Shown: piece by piece, positions 40,600 to 53,128 of the stretch | Position numbering within the stretch: the stretch's first letter is position 1 | Layout: each line of letters opens with the position of its first letter | Assembly: GCA_038025085.1 (NCBI GenBank) | Contig: CM076153.1 | Coordinates: 3,968,001 to 4,032,000 of the forward strand | Direction of reading: 5' to 3' | From: Tetragonia tetragonoides | Lineage: Eukaryota; Streptophyta; Magnoliopsida; Caryophyllales; Aizoaceae | Length of the DNA stretch: 64,000 nucleotides | Position numbers and translations under genes: made by a program | The notes under the pieces: model-generated | Told to the model about the DNA's origin: nothing | The model's input: only the letters and a program-made list of their open reading frames with translations | Databases searched by the model: none

Positions 40600-42480
40600 T
40601 TAAGAACAGGATACAGCATCCCAACGCCAAATTGTCCCATCCTCACAACAAGCAAGAATAGTGCTGCAGCAAAGGAGCACTACAATTATCAGCATACCTT
40701 TTTCACACTATCTATCAAGAGTGTGTAAGTTTTCACTAAAACATTTCAATCAACTGTTGCAGCATGAGGTTACAAAGCTACTCATAGTTACCTTCCATCA
40801 AATGACATGGCAGTTTGTCTTATAGGGGATTTCGATTGAGGGTGTGAAAGCCTGATAGAAAGAGAAACCAACAGTCACAACGAAGGGGCCATCTTGATTA
40901 ATTAGCATAAATCCTACATACTTGGAGCTTATCAAATTATAGAACAACATACTTTGCAATGAGAACAGGTGGGCATGATTGCAGCTCCCAAACATAGATC
41001 CTCCCTTCCCTGTTGCCTGATAAAGATATCAAAAGCATGGGCTATGAACACCAAAGACTTTTTATGCAATGAGTAAGATATTAAACATTGTTCACCAGAC
41101 CAAAATATGCAAACACTACATGAGGGACATATACAATCCGCGAACAAGGGGTACATGTTCTAATATCATTTCTTTAAACAAATGATATACGGAGCAGGGA
41201 AGATGAATGAACTACGACATACTCCACATAAAATTAATTACTCCATCTCACAATAAATGTCATTTAAATTTATACATAAATTAGAGAAATGAGTTTGTGG
41301 CCTTTGATATTCATTAAAGTGACCCAAGTACCCTGTTTAGACACAGTAGGAGAGAATTTGAGTTGGAAAAGTAAATTGTTGGAAAAGGAGATGAGTAGCA
41401 TTAGTAAGTGATAGTAACTGCGTTTATTGATAAAGAGATAATATTTAAGGATTAAAATCAAGGGTATCATTGGAAAATATTTTTTAAATTTACCTTGGAA
41501 TTATAAAATGACAAATATTTTGGAAAAAAAAAACCTAGAATCACACTTAGGCCTCGTTTACTAGCTTGCAATCAAATGTAATGCAATGCAATTATTTTGT
41601 AGAGTAAATGTGGGGTGAAAAGTGAAGGAGTAGGAGGAAAGGGATGGGAAAAGTGGGTTGATTGCATCATTCAATGTAATCACAATTGCTCAACTTTTCC
41701 CTTGTAATGTTGATTACTTTGAGAGTTTGAGTGATGTAATCAACCTTACTTTTCCCATCTCCTTCCTTTCCCTCCTTCATTTTCCACCTCACAACTACCT
41801 TATAAAATGATTGCATTGCAAGCATTTGATTGCAAGCTAGTAAACACCACCTTATAGTAAAAACCAAAAAGATGAAAGGAATGTGACAATACCTGCTGCT
41901 GCTGCATTGTAATGGAAATCGCATGAGAACTTTATGAACCAAATATCACAATCAGGCACAGGATATTTCTGAAGAATGTCAACTGATCCCTAAATGATAC
42001 ACCACGTCATTGCGTTAGTTATATTACATTGATCCAAGAGTCTTAAACGGATTGAAACCTTTGCACTGCAAGCTTATAGGCATGTCTCATCAAAGAAGAA
42101 AGCCATGAAAATAGCATTTACTAGGAATTTGAAATCGACAAAACAGCATTCCAAAGAAAGTCAAAACTTGACTAACCTCACCAGGAGACTGTTCCTTCAT
42201 AATTGGCTCCCACAGGATGATCTCATTATCAACACTCTATATTTAAGCAGACAAACAACCGAATGAGCATAGAATTACAGAACATGCAAATTGTTTTTCG
42301 TGGGTCTTTCGGAAGCAACCTCTCTACTAGGCGACTAGTTAGGGGTAAGGCTGCGTACATCTGGACCTCCCCAGACCCCGCCCTCGGCGAGACATTTACT
42401 GGGTTGTTGTTGTTGTTGTAGTGAATTTGTTGATTTTACTAGCCGGATAAATTGTCACATATCGACGGACTCTCTCTATC

Positions 42481-42535
<55 letters not shown>

Positions 42536-45500
42536 TCCTTGCTGTCACGTTCACACCCAGTGAATGGCCGGTCAACCACCTTGCCTCCCCAACTCGCCGG
42601 AGCACCGTCCGGGTCACCGGTATACCGGGCGTGTTTAGGTGTAAGGGCTCGAAGGGCCGACAACAGCAAGGTCGAGGTGCTCTCGGCCTTAGGCGGGAAG
42701 CGGACATCTCCGGCCAGTCACTACAGCAGCGAGTACGCACTCCGCCGGCCAACGCATCGACGGTCGTCGTTCTCCACCACTACAGAGACGTGACGGACTT
42801 GATGATCGTCTTTCTACCGGGGTAAGCGTGCCGGAGCCATGTAAAGGTCGCCGTGGTGAGCACCGGCGACCACCCACCCACCCACCTAAACTATTGCCTG
42901 TTCAATCGGTCTTAGACCAACAGTCTATAACCCCCCTCTAAGTAACGTCTATTGTGTCAGAACTTAGAAGCTCCCTCATTTGTCACGTAAAGCCTGTTTC
43001 TTTTGCTGTTTGGTTGACTTTTTTCATTTTTGGATATAACCCATTATTTTATTTCATTCGATTGGTTTGTTTGTAGGAGTTTAGGACTATCTACTTTATT
43101 TATTAAATCTGCATCATTAGTTTAGTGTGTTTTTATTTTATTAGTTTATCCCCACTAGTACCTAGTTTATTATCTTGTGTAATACCTTCTCTTTGGTACT
43201 ATTAATTAATATTATTTGCCTTTTCAAAGAAAAAAAATTAATTAATATTATTTGTGTGGGTCAAGCAGTACCAGATTTTTGTCTTGTTATTGTTGTGTTG
43301 TTTTTATTCTATTGCTGTTATTTTGGTGGTGTTGTTGTTTGGGCAGTTAGTCTTTTATTGTTGGTGGAGTGGCAACCTTAAATGTCGATGGTAGAGTAAG
43401 GGCTAGTTCTTTGGTGAGTTCTAAGACTGGGAGGAAAACTAATGTTGATAGATTGCGTTTTGGGTCATGGAACATTGGATCACTTACAGGGAGATCGTTG
43501 GGGAGAAATATAAGATTAATGTTGCTTGCATTCAAGAGACTAAGTGGACAGGGTCGAAGACTAGGGAGATAAATGGGTTCAAACTTTGGTATTCCGAGTG
43601 CTCTAGGCGTAAGAACGGGGTGGGTATCTTGGTGGATAAGGAACTTATACAACATGTTGTGGAGGTGAAAAGGACCAATGACAGGATTATGTCTCTTAAG
43701 ATTGTAGTGAGAGGTGAGACTTTAAATGTGGTTTGTGCGTATGCACCCCAAGCAGGGCTAGAAGCCCAAATTAAGCGTCGCTTTTGGGAGGAGTTAGACG
43801 AAGTGATTCAGCAGATCCCCTCAAGTGAGAAACTTCTGATAGGGGGCGACTTCAATGGGCATATTGGGGCTACTTCAGACGGGTATTCTAGTGCACATGG
43901 AGGTTTTGGGTATGACGTTAGAAATGAGGGAGGGACCTCAGTATTCAGCAAAAGAGAGGAGCATCTAGTCACTTTCAGAAGTAGCATGGCTAAGACGCAG
44001 ATTGATTATATTCTTGTTCGGCGGGGTGACCAACGGATTTGTAAGGATTGCAAGGTCCTACCAGGCGCATGTTTGTCGACCCAGCATAATTTATTGGTTC
44101 TAGACCTTATTTTTAGAGGTTGGAGGAGAAAGAGAAGCTCACCAAAGTGTACCAAGATAAAATGGTGGAATCTTAGGGGAAGTCTAGATAGTCAGCTCAA
44201 GGGAACGATAGAGTTGGACGAGGCGTGGAGACAAGAAGGAGATGCAAACTTAATGTGGAATGGAGTGGCGAGTACCATCAGAAGAGCAGCTAAGGAAATT
44301 TTGGGGATTTCAAGTGGGGTTGTGAGTTGCAAGAAGGAGTCATGATGGTGGAATGAGGACATTCAACAAAAATTGAGGAGCAAGAAAGCTGCTTATAAAA
44401 CCATGAGGGATAGCATGACTGAGGGGGAAAGGGAGACCAATCGAGAGAGCTACAAATTAGCAAAGAAGGAGGCAAAGACAGTAGTCTCGGTAGCCAAAAG
44501 TAAAGCGTATGAGAATCTATACCAGCAACTAGAAACCAAAGATGGTGAAAAGGACATTTTTAGGGTGGCTAGAGCTAGAGAGAGGAAAACAAGAGACTTG
44601 GATCAAGTGCGTTGTATAAAGGATGAAGCAGGGCGAGTTCTAGTGGATGAAGTCGACATCAAGTGGAGGTGGCAAAGATACTTTCACGAGTTGTTTAATG
44701 TAGACGCAGGCAACAACATTTCTCTAGGGGATCTTAGCACTTCGGAGCAATGTCGTAACTTCACCTTTTATCGCCGTATTACAAAGGAAGAAATTAGAGG
44801 TGCTTTGAAGAAGATGAAGAGTGATAGGGCAGTGGGCCCAGATGAGGTACCTGTAGAGGTGTGGAAGAGCTTAGGTGAAGGAGGCCTTAATTGGTTAGTT
44901 AAGCTTTTCAACGTGATCCTCAAGTCGGTTAAGATGCCAGATGAGTGGAGACTTAGCACGGTGATTCCATTATATAAGAATAAAGGTGACATACAAAGTT
45001 GCAATAACTATATAGGCATTAAACTACTCAGCCATACAATGAAGTTATTAGAGAGGGTGATTGAGAAGAGGATGAGGAAGACAACACCTATTTCAGAGAA
45101 TCAGTTTGGATTCATGCCAGGAAGATCCACAACTGAAGCAATACATTTGCTTCGACGCTCAATGGAGTACTACAGAGAGAGACAAAGGGATTTGCACATG
45201 GTATTCATCGATTTGGAGAAGGCATATGATCGAGTTCCCAGGGAGGTTTTGTGGAGGTGTTTAGAAGCAAAGGAAGTCCCTGTCGCCTATATACGAGTTA
45301 TTAAGGACATGTATGAAGGTGTGAGGACTAGAGTGAGGACGACAGGAGGGGATTCAGACCACTTTGCGATTGACATAGGACTGCATCAGGGTTCTTCATT
45401 AAGTCCTTTCTTATTTGCAATTGTTATGGATGAGGTCACTAAGGGTATCCAAGGAGAGGTGCCATGGTGTATGATGTTTGCTGACGACATCGTTTAATTG

Positions 45501-48500
45501 GACGAAACAAAAGAAGGTGTTAACAACAAGTTAGAGCTTTGGAGGGATACTCTAGAAGCAAAGGGATTTAAACTGAGCAGGACAAAGACAGAGTACTTGG
45601 AGTGTAGCTTCTCAGGGGGTGAGGTTGCTTCTGACCCGGAGATAAGAAATGACACCGTAGTGGTACCGAGGAAGGAGAGGTTCAAATATTTAGGGTCGAT
45701 CATCCAAGGTAACGGAGAAATTGACGATGACGTTGCTCACCGCATCAGATCAGGGTGGTAAAAATGGAGAAGTGCATCAGGTGTTCTTTGCGATAACAAG
45801 ATACCACTCAAGTTAAAAGGAAAGTTTTATCGCATGGCTATTAGGCCAGCTATGCTATATGGCGCTGAGTGTTGGCAAATTAGACAGGCTCATGTTCAAA
45901 AGATGAGGGTGGCTGAGATGAGGATGCTTCGTTGGATGTGCAACCTAACTAGGATAGATAAGGTCAAGAACGAAGTGGTCCGTGACAAGGTTGGGGTGGC
46001 AGATATTGAGAGTAAGATGCGGGAAACGAGATTTAGGTGGTTTGGTCATGTAGTGAGGAGACATCCAGACGCTCCGGTGAGGAGGTGCGAGAAGATTATG
46101 CTTAGGGACTGTAAGAGAAGAAGAGGGAGGCCTAAGAAGAGTTGGAGTGAGGTGATTAAGAACGATTTGACCCTCTTGGAGCTTACCGAGGATCTAGCCC
46201 TTAATAGGAAACTTTGGCGTAGTAGGATTCACATAGATGATACTACATGGAGGGTGTAGATTTTTATTTATTTAGCTATTTATTTGTTGGTTTGTTGGTT
46301 CGTTATTATTTTATTTATTTATTTATCTTTTTTATATACTTCTTATTGCATTCACTTGTTTATTCACTTGTTTTAATATCCACCTTTGCATGTTTCCTAC
46401 TGATTTCAAAAATCAAATTGTTTTTCGTGGGTCTTTCGGAAACAGCCTCTCTACTAGGCGACTAGTTAGGGGTAAGGCTGCGTACATCTGGACCTCCCCC
46501 TCGGTGGGACATTTACTGGGTTGTTGTTGTTGTTGTGAGGTTATCAGAACCGGTGGAAATTATAATTCTGAAGTAAGTTCAACCAGGAAAAAATTCCAAT
46601 CAAGCACGCTCAGCATGTCTTTAGAGAGAACTTCTCTTCAGCTGACACCAAAAAAAGAGGTTATATTCCCCTTCTTTTTTTATTTAAGACTTTAATGGCC
46701 AGTATTGGTAAATGCAGGACAACAAGCCAACCCTTCAACAAGAATATAGTTGTCTTTTATTTTTGGAGAGGAGAAGATAGTCCTCTTTCTCAACTAGATC
46801 CATGTCTTAATTAACTCAACAGTTAAATGCAGGTCAGCAAGTAAATGCATATTTAATATCTGAGATATAAAAAAATGTTGAATTTGACGTCTTTCTGACA
46901 AATTGTATATAGGAGGAATATTCACATTATCACATCGTTTACAAAATGGGAATCATACAGTCCATAAGAACCTCACCTTAGAAAGGACAAAATCACCAAG
47001 CCACCTGGTACAGTCAACATAGTTTGTATGAACTGAGGCAATGAAGATCTGAAACAAACGGAACACTGTAAGAATTTCTAACAAAACAAGCAGAGAGTGA
47101 AGGACAGAGGAGAAAGGAAAGGGAAAAATAGACAAAGTAAAACCGAGAAAGAGGGGCAGAGAAGAGCAAGTGGCATGTAAACAAAGAGAGAGAGATATCA
47201 ACTCACAGGGAACTGCACGTATTTTGTAGGAAACTTTGATGGGAGTTCCGTCCAGGAGAAGGATTTTTCCACATATGGCCAAAACTCTGCAATAAGCTCC
47301 AAAGCGTGACCAAAAAGGCAATGGATAGGATATGGAACAGACTAAGACAGAATCCGTGCACGTGCCAAAAAAAGAACCATTTAAATGTTTTGTTTTTGTT
47401 AACTGCTCACCCACCCTCATGAAAGTTCTCCTAATTTTATCATTGGGATTTTTTCCCCTCTTTGCTCTTCTTGGGTTATCAACCAATATGGCGACATCAA
47501 ACTAAGGAAGGGGCAGTACATTACAGTAAACAGAAGTATCAAGTGTCACATTCAGTATAGGAGGAGAGCAAGACCTCTCACTGAACCCTCACATCATCTT
47601 GGCCGAAGGACCTAAGCTTTTGAATGAGTTTTAATTACCTGTTTTCTTATCACATTGATCCATATGGAGAGGACATATGATGTCCCATACATTTTCTATC
47701 CTTTTCTTATCACCTCCTGTTTTGTTTTTCAGAAAACTAATCTCATAGGCCCTAAACATAACAGTAAGGGAAACCTCGAGTGGCCTTGAGGGAGTTTGAA
47801 CTAGGGACCTCTGGAATACATCTCAGAGTCTTTTCAACTGAGCCACCCACTCACAGTCACAGTCCCTTGTCACTCCTTTTGTTGACTTCCTCAAACATTT
47901 CCGGTACCAACTAATTAAGCAATCTGGGATAAAGGTGAGTTCACAGGTCAAATGAAAATAAAGACTGGAGTCCACATTTGCAGAAGGAGCCAAGGGTTTC
48001 AGTTTCAGAAACGATGTTTTGGGGTAATGCTGTCCTGCTAACCGAAAGAAAACACCCGAACAGACTAAGATACTACATGCGAATGATGCAATAGATGGAA
48101 GGATATCGCATGGTCTTTGAAGAAGTACCTATACAGTTATAAGGTAAACCATCATTCAGCTCCAGGTTTATGAGTAGACCTTTTTCTTCCAGTGGTCATA
48201 TGAGAAAGAAGATATTCAACAGATACTATAATCATACTCACAGGTGCATATTTAGTTAGTGGATCCAGCCATTTCCTTTCTAGGGTCCATAACAAATAAC
48301 TCCTTAGTCTTAATCAGTTCAGCAATAAGATCAAAAAGAGTATAAAAACAAACATTCAAACATAATGATGCGTGTGGAGCTGTGGACATTCCAGATATGC
48401 ACCCTCTCAAAACCAATATAAAAGTGGTATGAGGTGAATTTCTAGAAACTCCCAAAATGGAACAACTAATCCTGTACATCAGGGAGGTAAAATGATAGAA

Positions 48501-50696
48501 TCAATGTGCACAAAGATTTCACTACAAGAAAAAATGTGCACAAAGATTAGAAATTTCATTATTCCCCATTGATACACTGCAAATTAGGCTTTATTCTAGG
48601 CACGCCTTCTCTCTGAAGTAGAAGTTATGCTCTCATCCAATTTCTATCTAGTTCTTAGAAGAAATATTGACAAAGCCACATGAGAATATATGGAGTCACC
48701 AAATGGATAAAAAACAGCTATTCACTAGTTTTCTGCAAATCTATATGCGCCTGAACATAGAAAATAGAAGATATTTTTTTTTATCAATTTCAAGTTTCAA
48801 CCTCCGTGTTTCATCATCAATGTTTCACATGATTCAACTCTAATCAATATAATTGTGCCTAGTGGAGCTGCAATAGGTGCTTCATCAACATTTCAGGAAG
48901 TTGGTATCATAATACGAGTTATAGACAAAATAGAACTGCAAATTGCTTATGAATAACTGACACCAAGAACAGCACAATCAAGGAAAAAGGATCATCACCC
49001 TTCATTGACCAGATCTTAACAGTGTTGTCCATCCCGCAACTTGCAATGCGATATATATCTGATGGATGGAAATCCTGGAAATTAATGGAAAAATAAATAT
49101 ATAAATAACACCAAGAACATATCAAGGGCCCAAGAATGGAAAAATAGATGGCCAAAAAGGTTATACAAAATGACAGGAAAAATCCAAATCAACATACTAA
49201 AGACTCACCACACTCAAGACTTCATTCCTGTGACCACCAGCTCCAGCAAATACCAAAATGCATATTCCAGTATGAACATTCCACAGACGAACTGATTCAT
49301 CCTGGTCCAATCTCACAATTATTAATGAATTCTAATCATGTGATATTTTAATTCAATTTTCCAAGAAACTCACTTTGCTGGCTGACAATATAAGTGAACT
49401 CACTTTGCTGGCTGACAATATAAGTGAAGGTCTCAACGATTGAGTCTTGATTTCATTAACAGAGTCTCCATGACCAACAAAACTCTGCATACATTAAGGC
49501 GTATGGCGAAAAAAAGGGCTGTGAAAACTATCGAAATGTGGACAAGAACAAGTATTGAAGGTTTCTAGGATTAAGACATGATTCATTAATAGGACCACAA
49601 CTAAGACTAAAACAGAAATTTGATTACCTTGTGTAGTTTCTCAGTGGAAGCATCAATGACACGTATTATGCCATTGCTACCTCCAGCTACTATGAATGGT
49701 TTACGATCAGCATCATGAGCCCAACTCACGGTATAGAAAGACTCCTCCTTCTGATCCACATAACAAACTAATTGGAATACTTTTTTACCCCACACACTCA
49801 AAAGTCAAAATAAAAGAATATCTGTAACTTATTGAGCTAATGATCATTTTGCAAAAAGAGCGACTTCTCTTACGTCCTCGTCAATGTAAGACTGCAATAC
49901 AGCAATTGTACCACCTTCAAGGCATCTGTAAACAGTCACCTGGAAAGGGGAACGAATGAGGTAGTTGTTTACAATATATAACAAAACATGAAAATTGCGA
50001 TTTTCCTTCCCATGGTAAACTTTCAAAATACAGCTTCTATGCCACCCAATATATTCGAGCAAAAAATCAGAAACATGATCAAGGCTCATAAAGTAAACAA
50101 ACAAACATGAACAACTTTTTCAAGGTTATTCAAATAATGAACCAAACTTAAACACCATAATTTCCTGCTTAGTAATGTTCATGAAAAGCTCTATAATGTA
50201 ATTTGTATAAAAAAACAATAGGGTCCAAGTAACATAAGACAAAAACACCCATGTTATACATACATGAAAAAACTCACTACAACAGCTAGTAAACAAAGGG
50301 GCACTTAAAACCTAATCTGGGGTCTGTGCACACCTCAATTACTGACCCATCCCACATTTCCCTCTCAACAGTAACCAATTACCCTTTTACTTTCTTATTA
50401 ACCACCAAAACTAGGCAAAAAGCTCCAATTTTTGAGTTCCAATTTCATTCAAACTACATATCAAATAATGCAAAATTTAAGTGAAAATTGACAACAGAAG
50501 AGAGGGAAAGAGAGAGAACCCGGTTGCCCCCAACGGTGGCGAAGACATTGTAAAAGCGAGAATCGATGAAGTTGAAAACGACGGCGTAAAGAGGGCGTTT
50601 GCCTTCTTGGAGCCTGTTGGTAACTTTGTAGTCTTTTTTCTTTGGTGTGTTGAGAGAACCCACCACTGGTTCACATCCAACTGGGATTTTCGCCAT
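40600..50696 (-). CDS. FIE: FIE-type WD40 protein, Polycomb repressive complex 2 subunit, 370 aa
   Basis: Thirteen minus-strand exons, all in phase: 50520-50696, 49874-49939, 49628-49750, 49404-49484, 49209-49301, 48999-49074, 47207-47286, 46977-47048, 42177-42236, 41893-41989, 40953-41016, 40792-40851, 40600-40663. The 370-aa length is close to Arabidopsis FIE. Key stretches are [92 protein letters not shown] and [16 protein letters not shown]. These make the seven-bladed propeller of the EED/ESC family. FIE binds the E(z) methyltransferases (CLF, SWN, MEA) in the nucleus and is needed for H3K27me3, seed and flowering control. Intron 8 is 4740 nt and holds an antisense RTE LINE. A 30-bp tandem duplication at exon 4 creates a second splice donor. 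The start ATG at 50694-50696 precedes a typical FIE N-terminus. Confidence 0.96.
41550..41851. mobile_element. Tourist-like (PIF/Harbinger-type) MITE in FIE intron 10
   Basis: A 302-bp element begins GGCCTCGTTTACTAGCTTGC and ends with its imperfect reverse complement (GCAAGCTAGTAAACACCACC). It is flanked by TTA on both sides (41547-41549, 41852-41854), the expected 3-bp target duplication. Related copies lie at 57637-58193. Confidence 0.82.
42287..42420 (+). mobile_element. Short RTE LINE 3' tail in FIE intron 8
   Basis: It is nearly identical to the 3' end of the long RTE element (46413-46536) and of the intron-13 copy (7132-7268), from CAAATTGTTTTTCG to the (TTG)n tail. It is a severely 5'-truncated insertion directly upstream of the long copy. 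Confidence 0.88.
42486..42532 (+). repeat. (CT)n microsatellite
   Basis: About 23 CT units lie close to the presumed 5' end of the RTE element. Confidence 0.95.
43450..46259 (+). pseudogene. RTE LINE endonuclease / reverse transcriptase ORF with three in-frame stops
   Basis: One frame runs from about 43467 to the final TAG at 46257-46259, broken only by TGA at 44343-44345, TAA at 45495-45497 and TAA at 45759-45761. The endonuclease shows [15 protein letters not shown] and GGDFNGHIG. The reverse transcriptase shows [50 protein letters not shown] and MFADD. The C-terminal part has [10 protein letters not shown] and ends HIDDTTWRV. The usual N-terminal motif [13 protein letters not shown] is in another frame (to about 43497), so a small deletion sits just before the CIQETKW block. 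The protein cannot be made whole, but the decay is light. Confidence 0.9.
47735..47852 (-). mobile_element. tRNA-derived SINE in FIE intron 6
   Basis: On the minus strand a box A-like GTGGGTGGCTCAGTTG (from 47850 downward) is followed by a box B-like AGTTCAAACTCC (about 47785-47800). The spacing is too long and the fold too poor for a tRNA gene. The 3' end is not sharply defined. Confidence 0.6.
49367..49426. repeat. 30-bp tandem duplication over the exon 4 donor of FIE
   Basis: Positions 49367-49396 and 49397-49426 are identical. Each copy contains the end of exon 4 (encoding LILSASK) and a GTGAGT donor. Splicing at 49403/49404 gives the normal WD40 protein. Splicing at 49373/49374 would add ten residues ([10 protein letters not shown]) in frame. 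Confidence 0.95.
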
Positions 50697-51002
50697 TAAC
50701 GCAATTTAATTAAAGAAAACAGGAAAAGATTGAACCGTTGTTTTTGCCAACGTCTCTCTCTCTCTGAGCCTGCTAATGGAAAGGGAACCGAGACTCTAAG
50801 AAAGACTCCAAGAGTCCAGACAGAGACAACTAGTTTCAGTTTCACTCTTTCTTTTTATTTTTGAGTTTTCACAAACCAAAAATATAAAATAAAATTAAAA
50901 AATGAGTATTGAGTATTGACCAACCAAAACTATTAAAGTGTCACTAATGTTTTTTTTTTTTTCTTTTTTTATTATAAAAGTGTTATGAAAAAGAAAGTGT
51001 TA

Positions 51003-51257
51003 CTCCCTCCGTCTCAAAAAAACCTAAATCTTTGCTTTTTAAAGGTTAAACTTAACAAACTTTGACCATTAATATATGAAAATATATAAAGATTTACTTA
51101 ATGAAAATACTTTTATTAGATTCATTTTTAAAAGTATTTTCAAAAAATCGTATTGTTATAATTTTTATATTCATATAATTGTATTTATTTACGGTCAAAG
51201 TGGTGTCTTAGAGACGGTGAAAAAACAAAGGTTCGGATCTTTTTGAGACGGGAGAAG
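51003..51257. mobile_element. Stowaway-type MITE
   Basis: It begins CTCCCTCCGTCTCAAAA and ends with the reverse complement of CTTCTCCCGTCTCAAAA. It is flanked by TA on both sides (51001-51002, 51258-51259), as expected for Tc1/mariner-derived Stowaway elements. Confidence 0.85.
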
Positions 51258-51708
51258 TATATGTTAAGCTAAAATTTGAGCTGACTCTAACATTGGTGTT
51301 AGGTGATTATCAATTGTCATGTGTTATATCACTTTTTGTCTCACACAATAACTATTTTAAATTTAATAGCAAATTGTTATAATTTGTCATATTATTAATA
51401 GACAATATTGTTCATCTTAGTCATTCATATTATTTATATGTAGTTTTTTTTAGAGGGAATGTTTCTATGTAGTTTTATTGGGGTGTACGAGAGAGTATGG
51501 ACAAAAAATTTGAAAAAGATAAACTAATCACCTAATCAAGTTGGAGGATTGAAGGAACCTTGGCAATAGTTTCTTTCTTTTCACAACAATAACATAAATA
51601 AATTATTTACATTGTAAGTGGATAATAAGTCAGATGTATTTTCATTTTTGGAAGGAAAAGCAAATGCTAGACCGTGACAACATAGCAACATAATTGGGGA
51701 CTTTGTAG

Positions 51709-52198
51709 TAGGGGTGTAACTGAGTCGAGCCGATTCGGTGAGCCCTCGGGCTCGGCTCGGTCAAAGTTCGGCTCGAGCTCGGGTCAAACCGAGCTCGAGC
51801 CGAGCTCGAGCTTGCTCGAATGCTTTTTGAGCCGAGCCCGAGCCTAATATGGCTCGGCTCGGTCGGCTCGATTCAGTTAAGTTTTCTCTCTATTCGAATA
51901 AAACCATTAAATATTTGTAGAGATTTCTTATTTTTTAAGGTTTTTTTTTCTTTATTTGAGAATGTGCAAGAGATCATTATAGTCAAATTCAATTGCAAGT
52001 ATTTTAGATCAATTTTCCTTACGTTTGTACTGATGAGTTTGAATTTGAGTCGAGCCAAACCGAGCCGCGAGCCTACATCGAGTCGAGCCTGAGCTTTGAT
52101 TTTTCCGGTTTCGAGCCGAGCCCGAGCCGAGCCAAAACAAACCGAGCCGAGCCCGAGCCAGGCCTGGCTCGGGCTCGACTCGGCTCGTTTACACCCTA
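51709..52198. mobile_element. hAT-type MITE rich in CGAGCC motifs
   Basis: The 490-bp element has TAGGGGTGTAA / TTACACCCTA ends and a perfect 8-bp target duplication CTTTGTAG (51701-51708 and 52199-52206). Both ends are dense in CTCGGCTCG-type words that pair with each other, with an AT-rich centre. Confidence 0.9.
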
Positions 52199-52438
52199 CT
52201 TTGTAGCATGCTTGAGTTTATAATGAAAAAAATGAAATAGATTTTATTTAACTAAAAAAATCCTTTGTTTTTCACTCAAAAAAAAATCCTTGGCTATAAA
52301 TATGGTCTCTGTTTCGAATGACAAAAGGCCAAACCAGAGACGGTTGGTCTGTTTGTGTGGACCAAGCAAAGGGATAAAAGACCCTTATCCATGCCCACTG
52401 CCATATTTCTGGTTTGCTAATTAGCAAATTAACCGGCA

Positions 52439-53128
52439 ATGGCTTCTTCATCTATTCAATTCCTTTCCCAAGCTACCACCCTTCATCTTAATCTCCTCCA
52501 TCCAAATCAACCCTTTCATTCATCTTCACACCCATTACCTTCTTTTCCACTAACCCATCAAAAGCACCACACTTTTTCATCAATCAAATGCACTACAAAC
52601 TCCTTAGAACCAGCAGCACCCGAACCACCATCCCCAGCAGACTACTTCCCAACCCCGAGCCCTGGGTCCGAGACCACCATCCCACCGGAGAACTTCCCTA
52701 TTGAGAAGAGGAGACGGTCTGAAATAGTCCGGGACCGGAAAGTTGGGCTCGTAAAACAAGAACCTCCAAACTTTGAGATAGGATGGAAGAGGACTAAACC
52801 AACTCAAATAGAGAAGCCAACTGGGTATGTGATCATGGACTTCCTAGAGAAGTTGGAGGAGTTGATGGGTCGAGAGTTCGGATCAACGGAGCTCCTGGCT
52901 AAGACGGGAGAAATAGTGGCTGAGCGGGCAAGGGAAGAGGCTGAGGTGCTGAGGGATGAAGGCAAAGTTGAAGATAGGATGGTGACTGAGCTTTTCAGGG
53001 TCTTGAAGCTAATGGAAATGGATTTGGCAATGGTTAAAGCTGCTGTTAAGGAAGAGACACTGAGCGAAAGGATTGAACAAGCTAAAGCAAGGTGTAGACA
53101 AGCAATTCTGGTTGCCAATTCATTTTGA
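52439..53128 (+). CDS. Conserved single-exon protein, probably plastid-targeted, 229 aa
   Basis: The ORF starts at MASSSIQFLSQATT. The first 50 or so residues are Ser/Thr/His-rich, lack acidic residues and end near SSIKC, a convincing chloroplast transit peptide. A Pro-rich stretch (about 55-85) follows, then a charged region with FEIGWKRTKPTQIEKPTGYV, and a C-terminal half that is strongly alpha-helical (LLAKTGEIVAERAREEAEVL, then LFRVLKLMEMDLAMVKAAVK). No catalytic motif or membrane segment is seen. I do not recognise the family well enough to name it. It lies divergent to FIE. A real gene is supported by the ATG context, the targeting peptide and the uninterrupted frame. Confidence 0.85.
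   Translation: MASSSIQFLSQATTLHLNLLHPNQPFHSSSHPLPSFPLTHQKHHTFSSIKCTTNSLEPAAPEPPSPADYFPTPSPGSETTIPPENFPIEKRRRSEIVRDRKVGLVKQEPPNFEIGWKRTKPTQIEKPTGYVIMDFLEKLEELMGREFGSTELLAKTGEIVAERAREEAEVLRDEGKVEDRMVTELFRVLKLMEMDLAMVKAAVKEETLSERIEQAKARCRQAILVANSF

Larger units (their letters stand above)
42480..46536 (+). mobile_element. Nearly full-length RTE-type LINE, antisense in FIE intron 8
   Basis: The element has a GC-rich 5' leader, one long apurinic-endonuclease/reverse-transcriptase ORF, a short AT-rich 3' UTR and a (TTG)n tail (about 46520-46536). The tail and the GGGGTAAGGCTGCGTACATC motif are typical of plant RTE LINEs. The 5' border is approximate: I could not find a target-site duplication, and the (CT)n run at 42486 may or may not belong to it. 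Confidence 0.82.
50697..52438. other. Divergent intergenic region between FIE and the plastid-type gene
   Basis: The two genes are head to head, so this 1.7-kb stretch should hold both promoters. It contains a Stowaway MITE (51003-51257) and a hAT MITE (51709-52198). The remainder is AT-rich and has no exon I can see. Confidence 0.6.
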
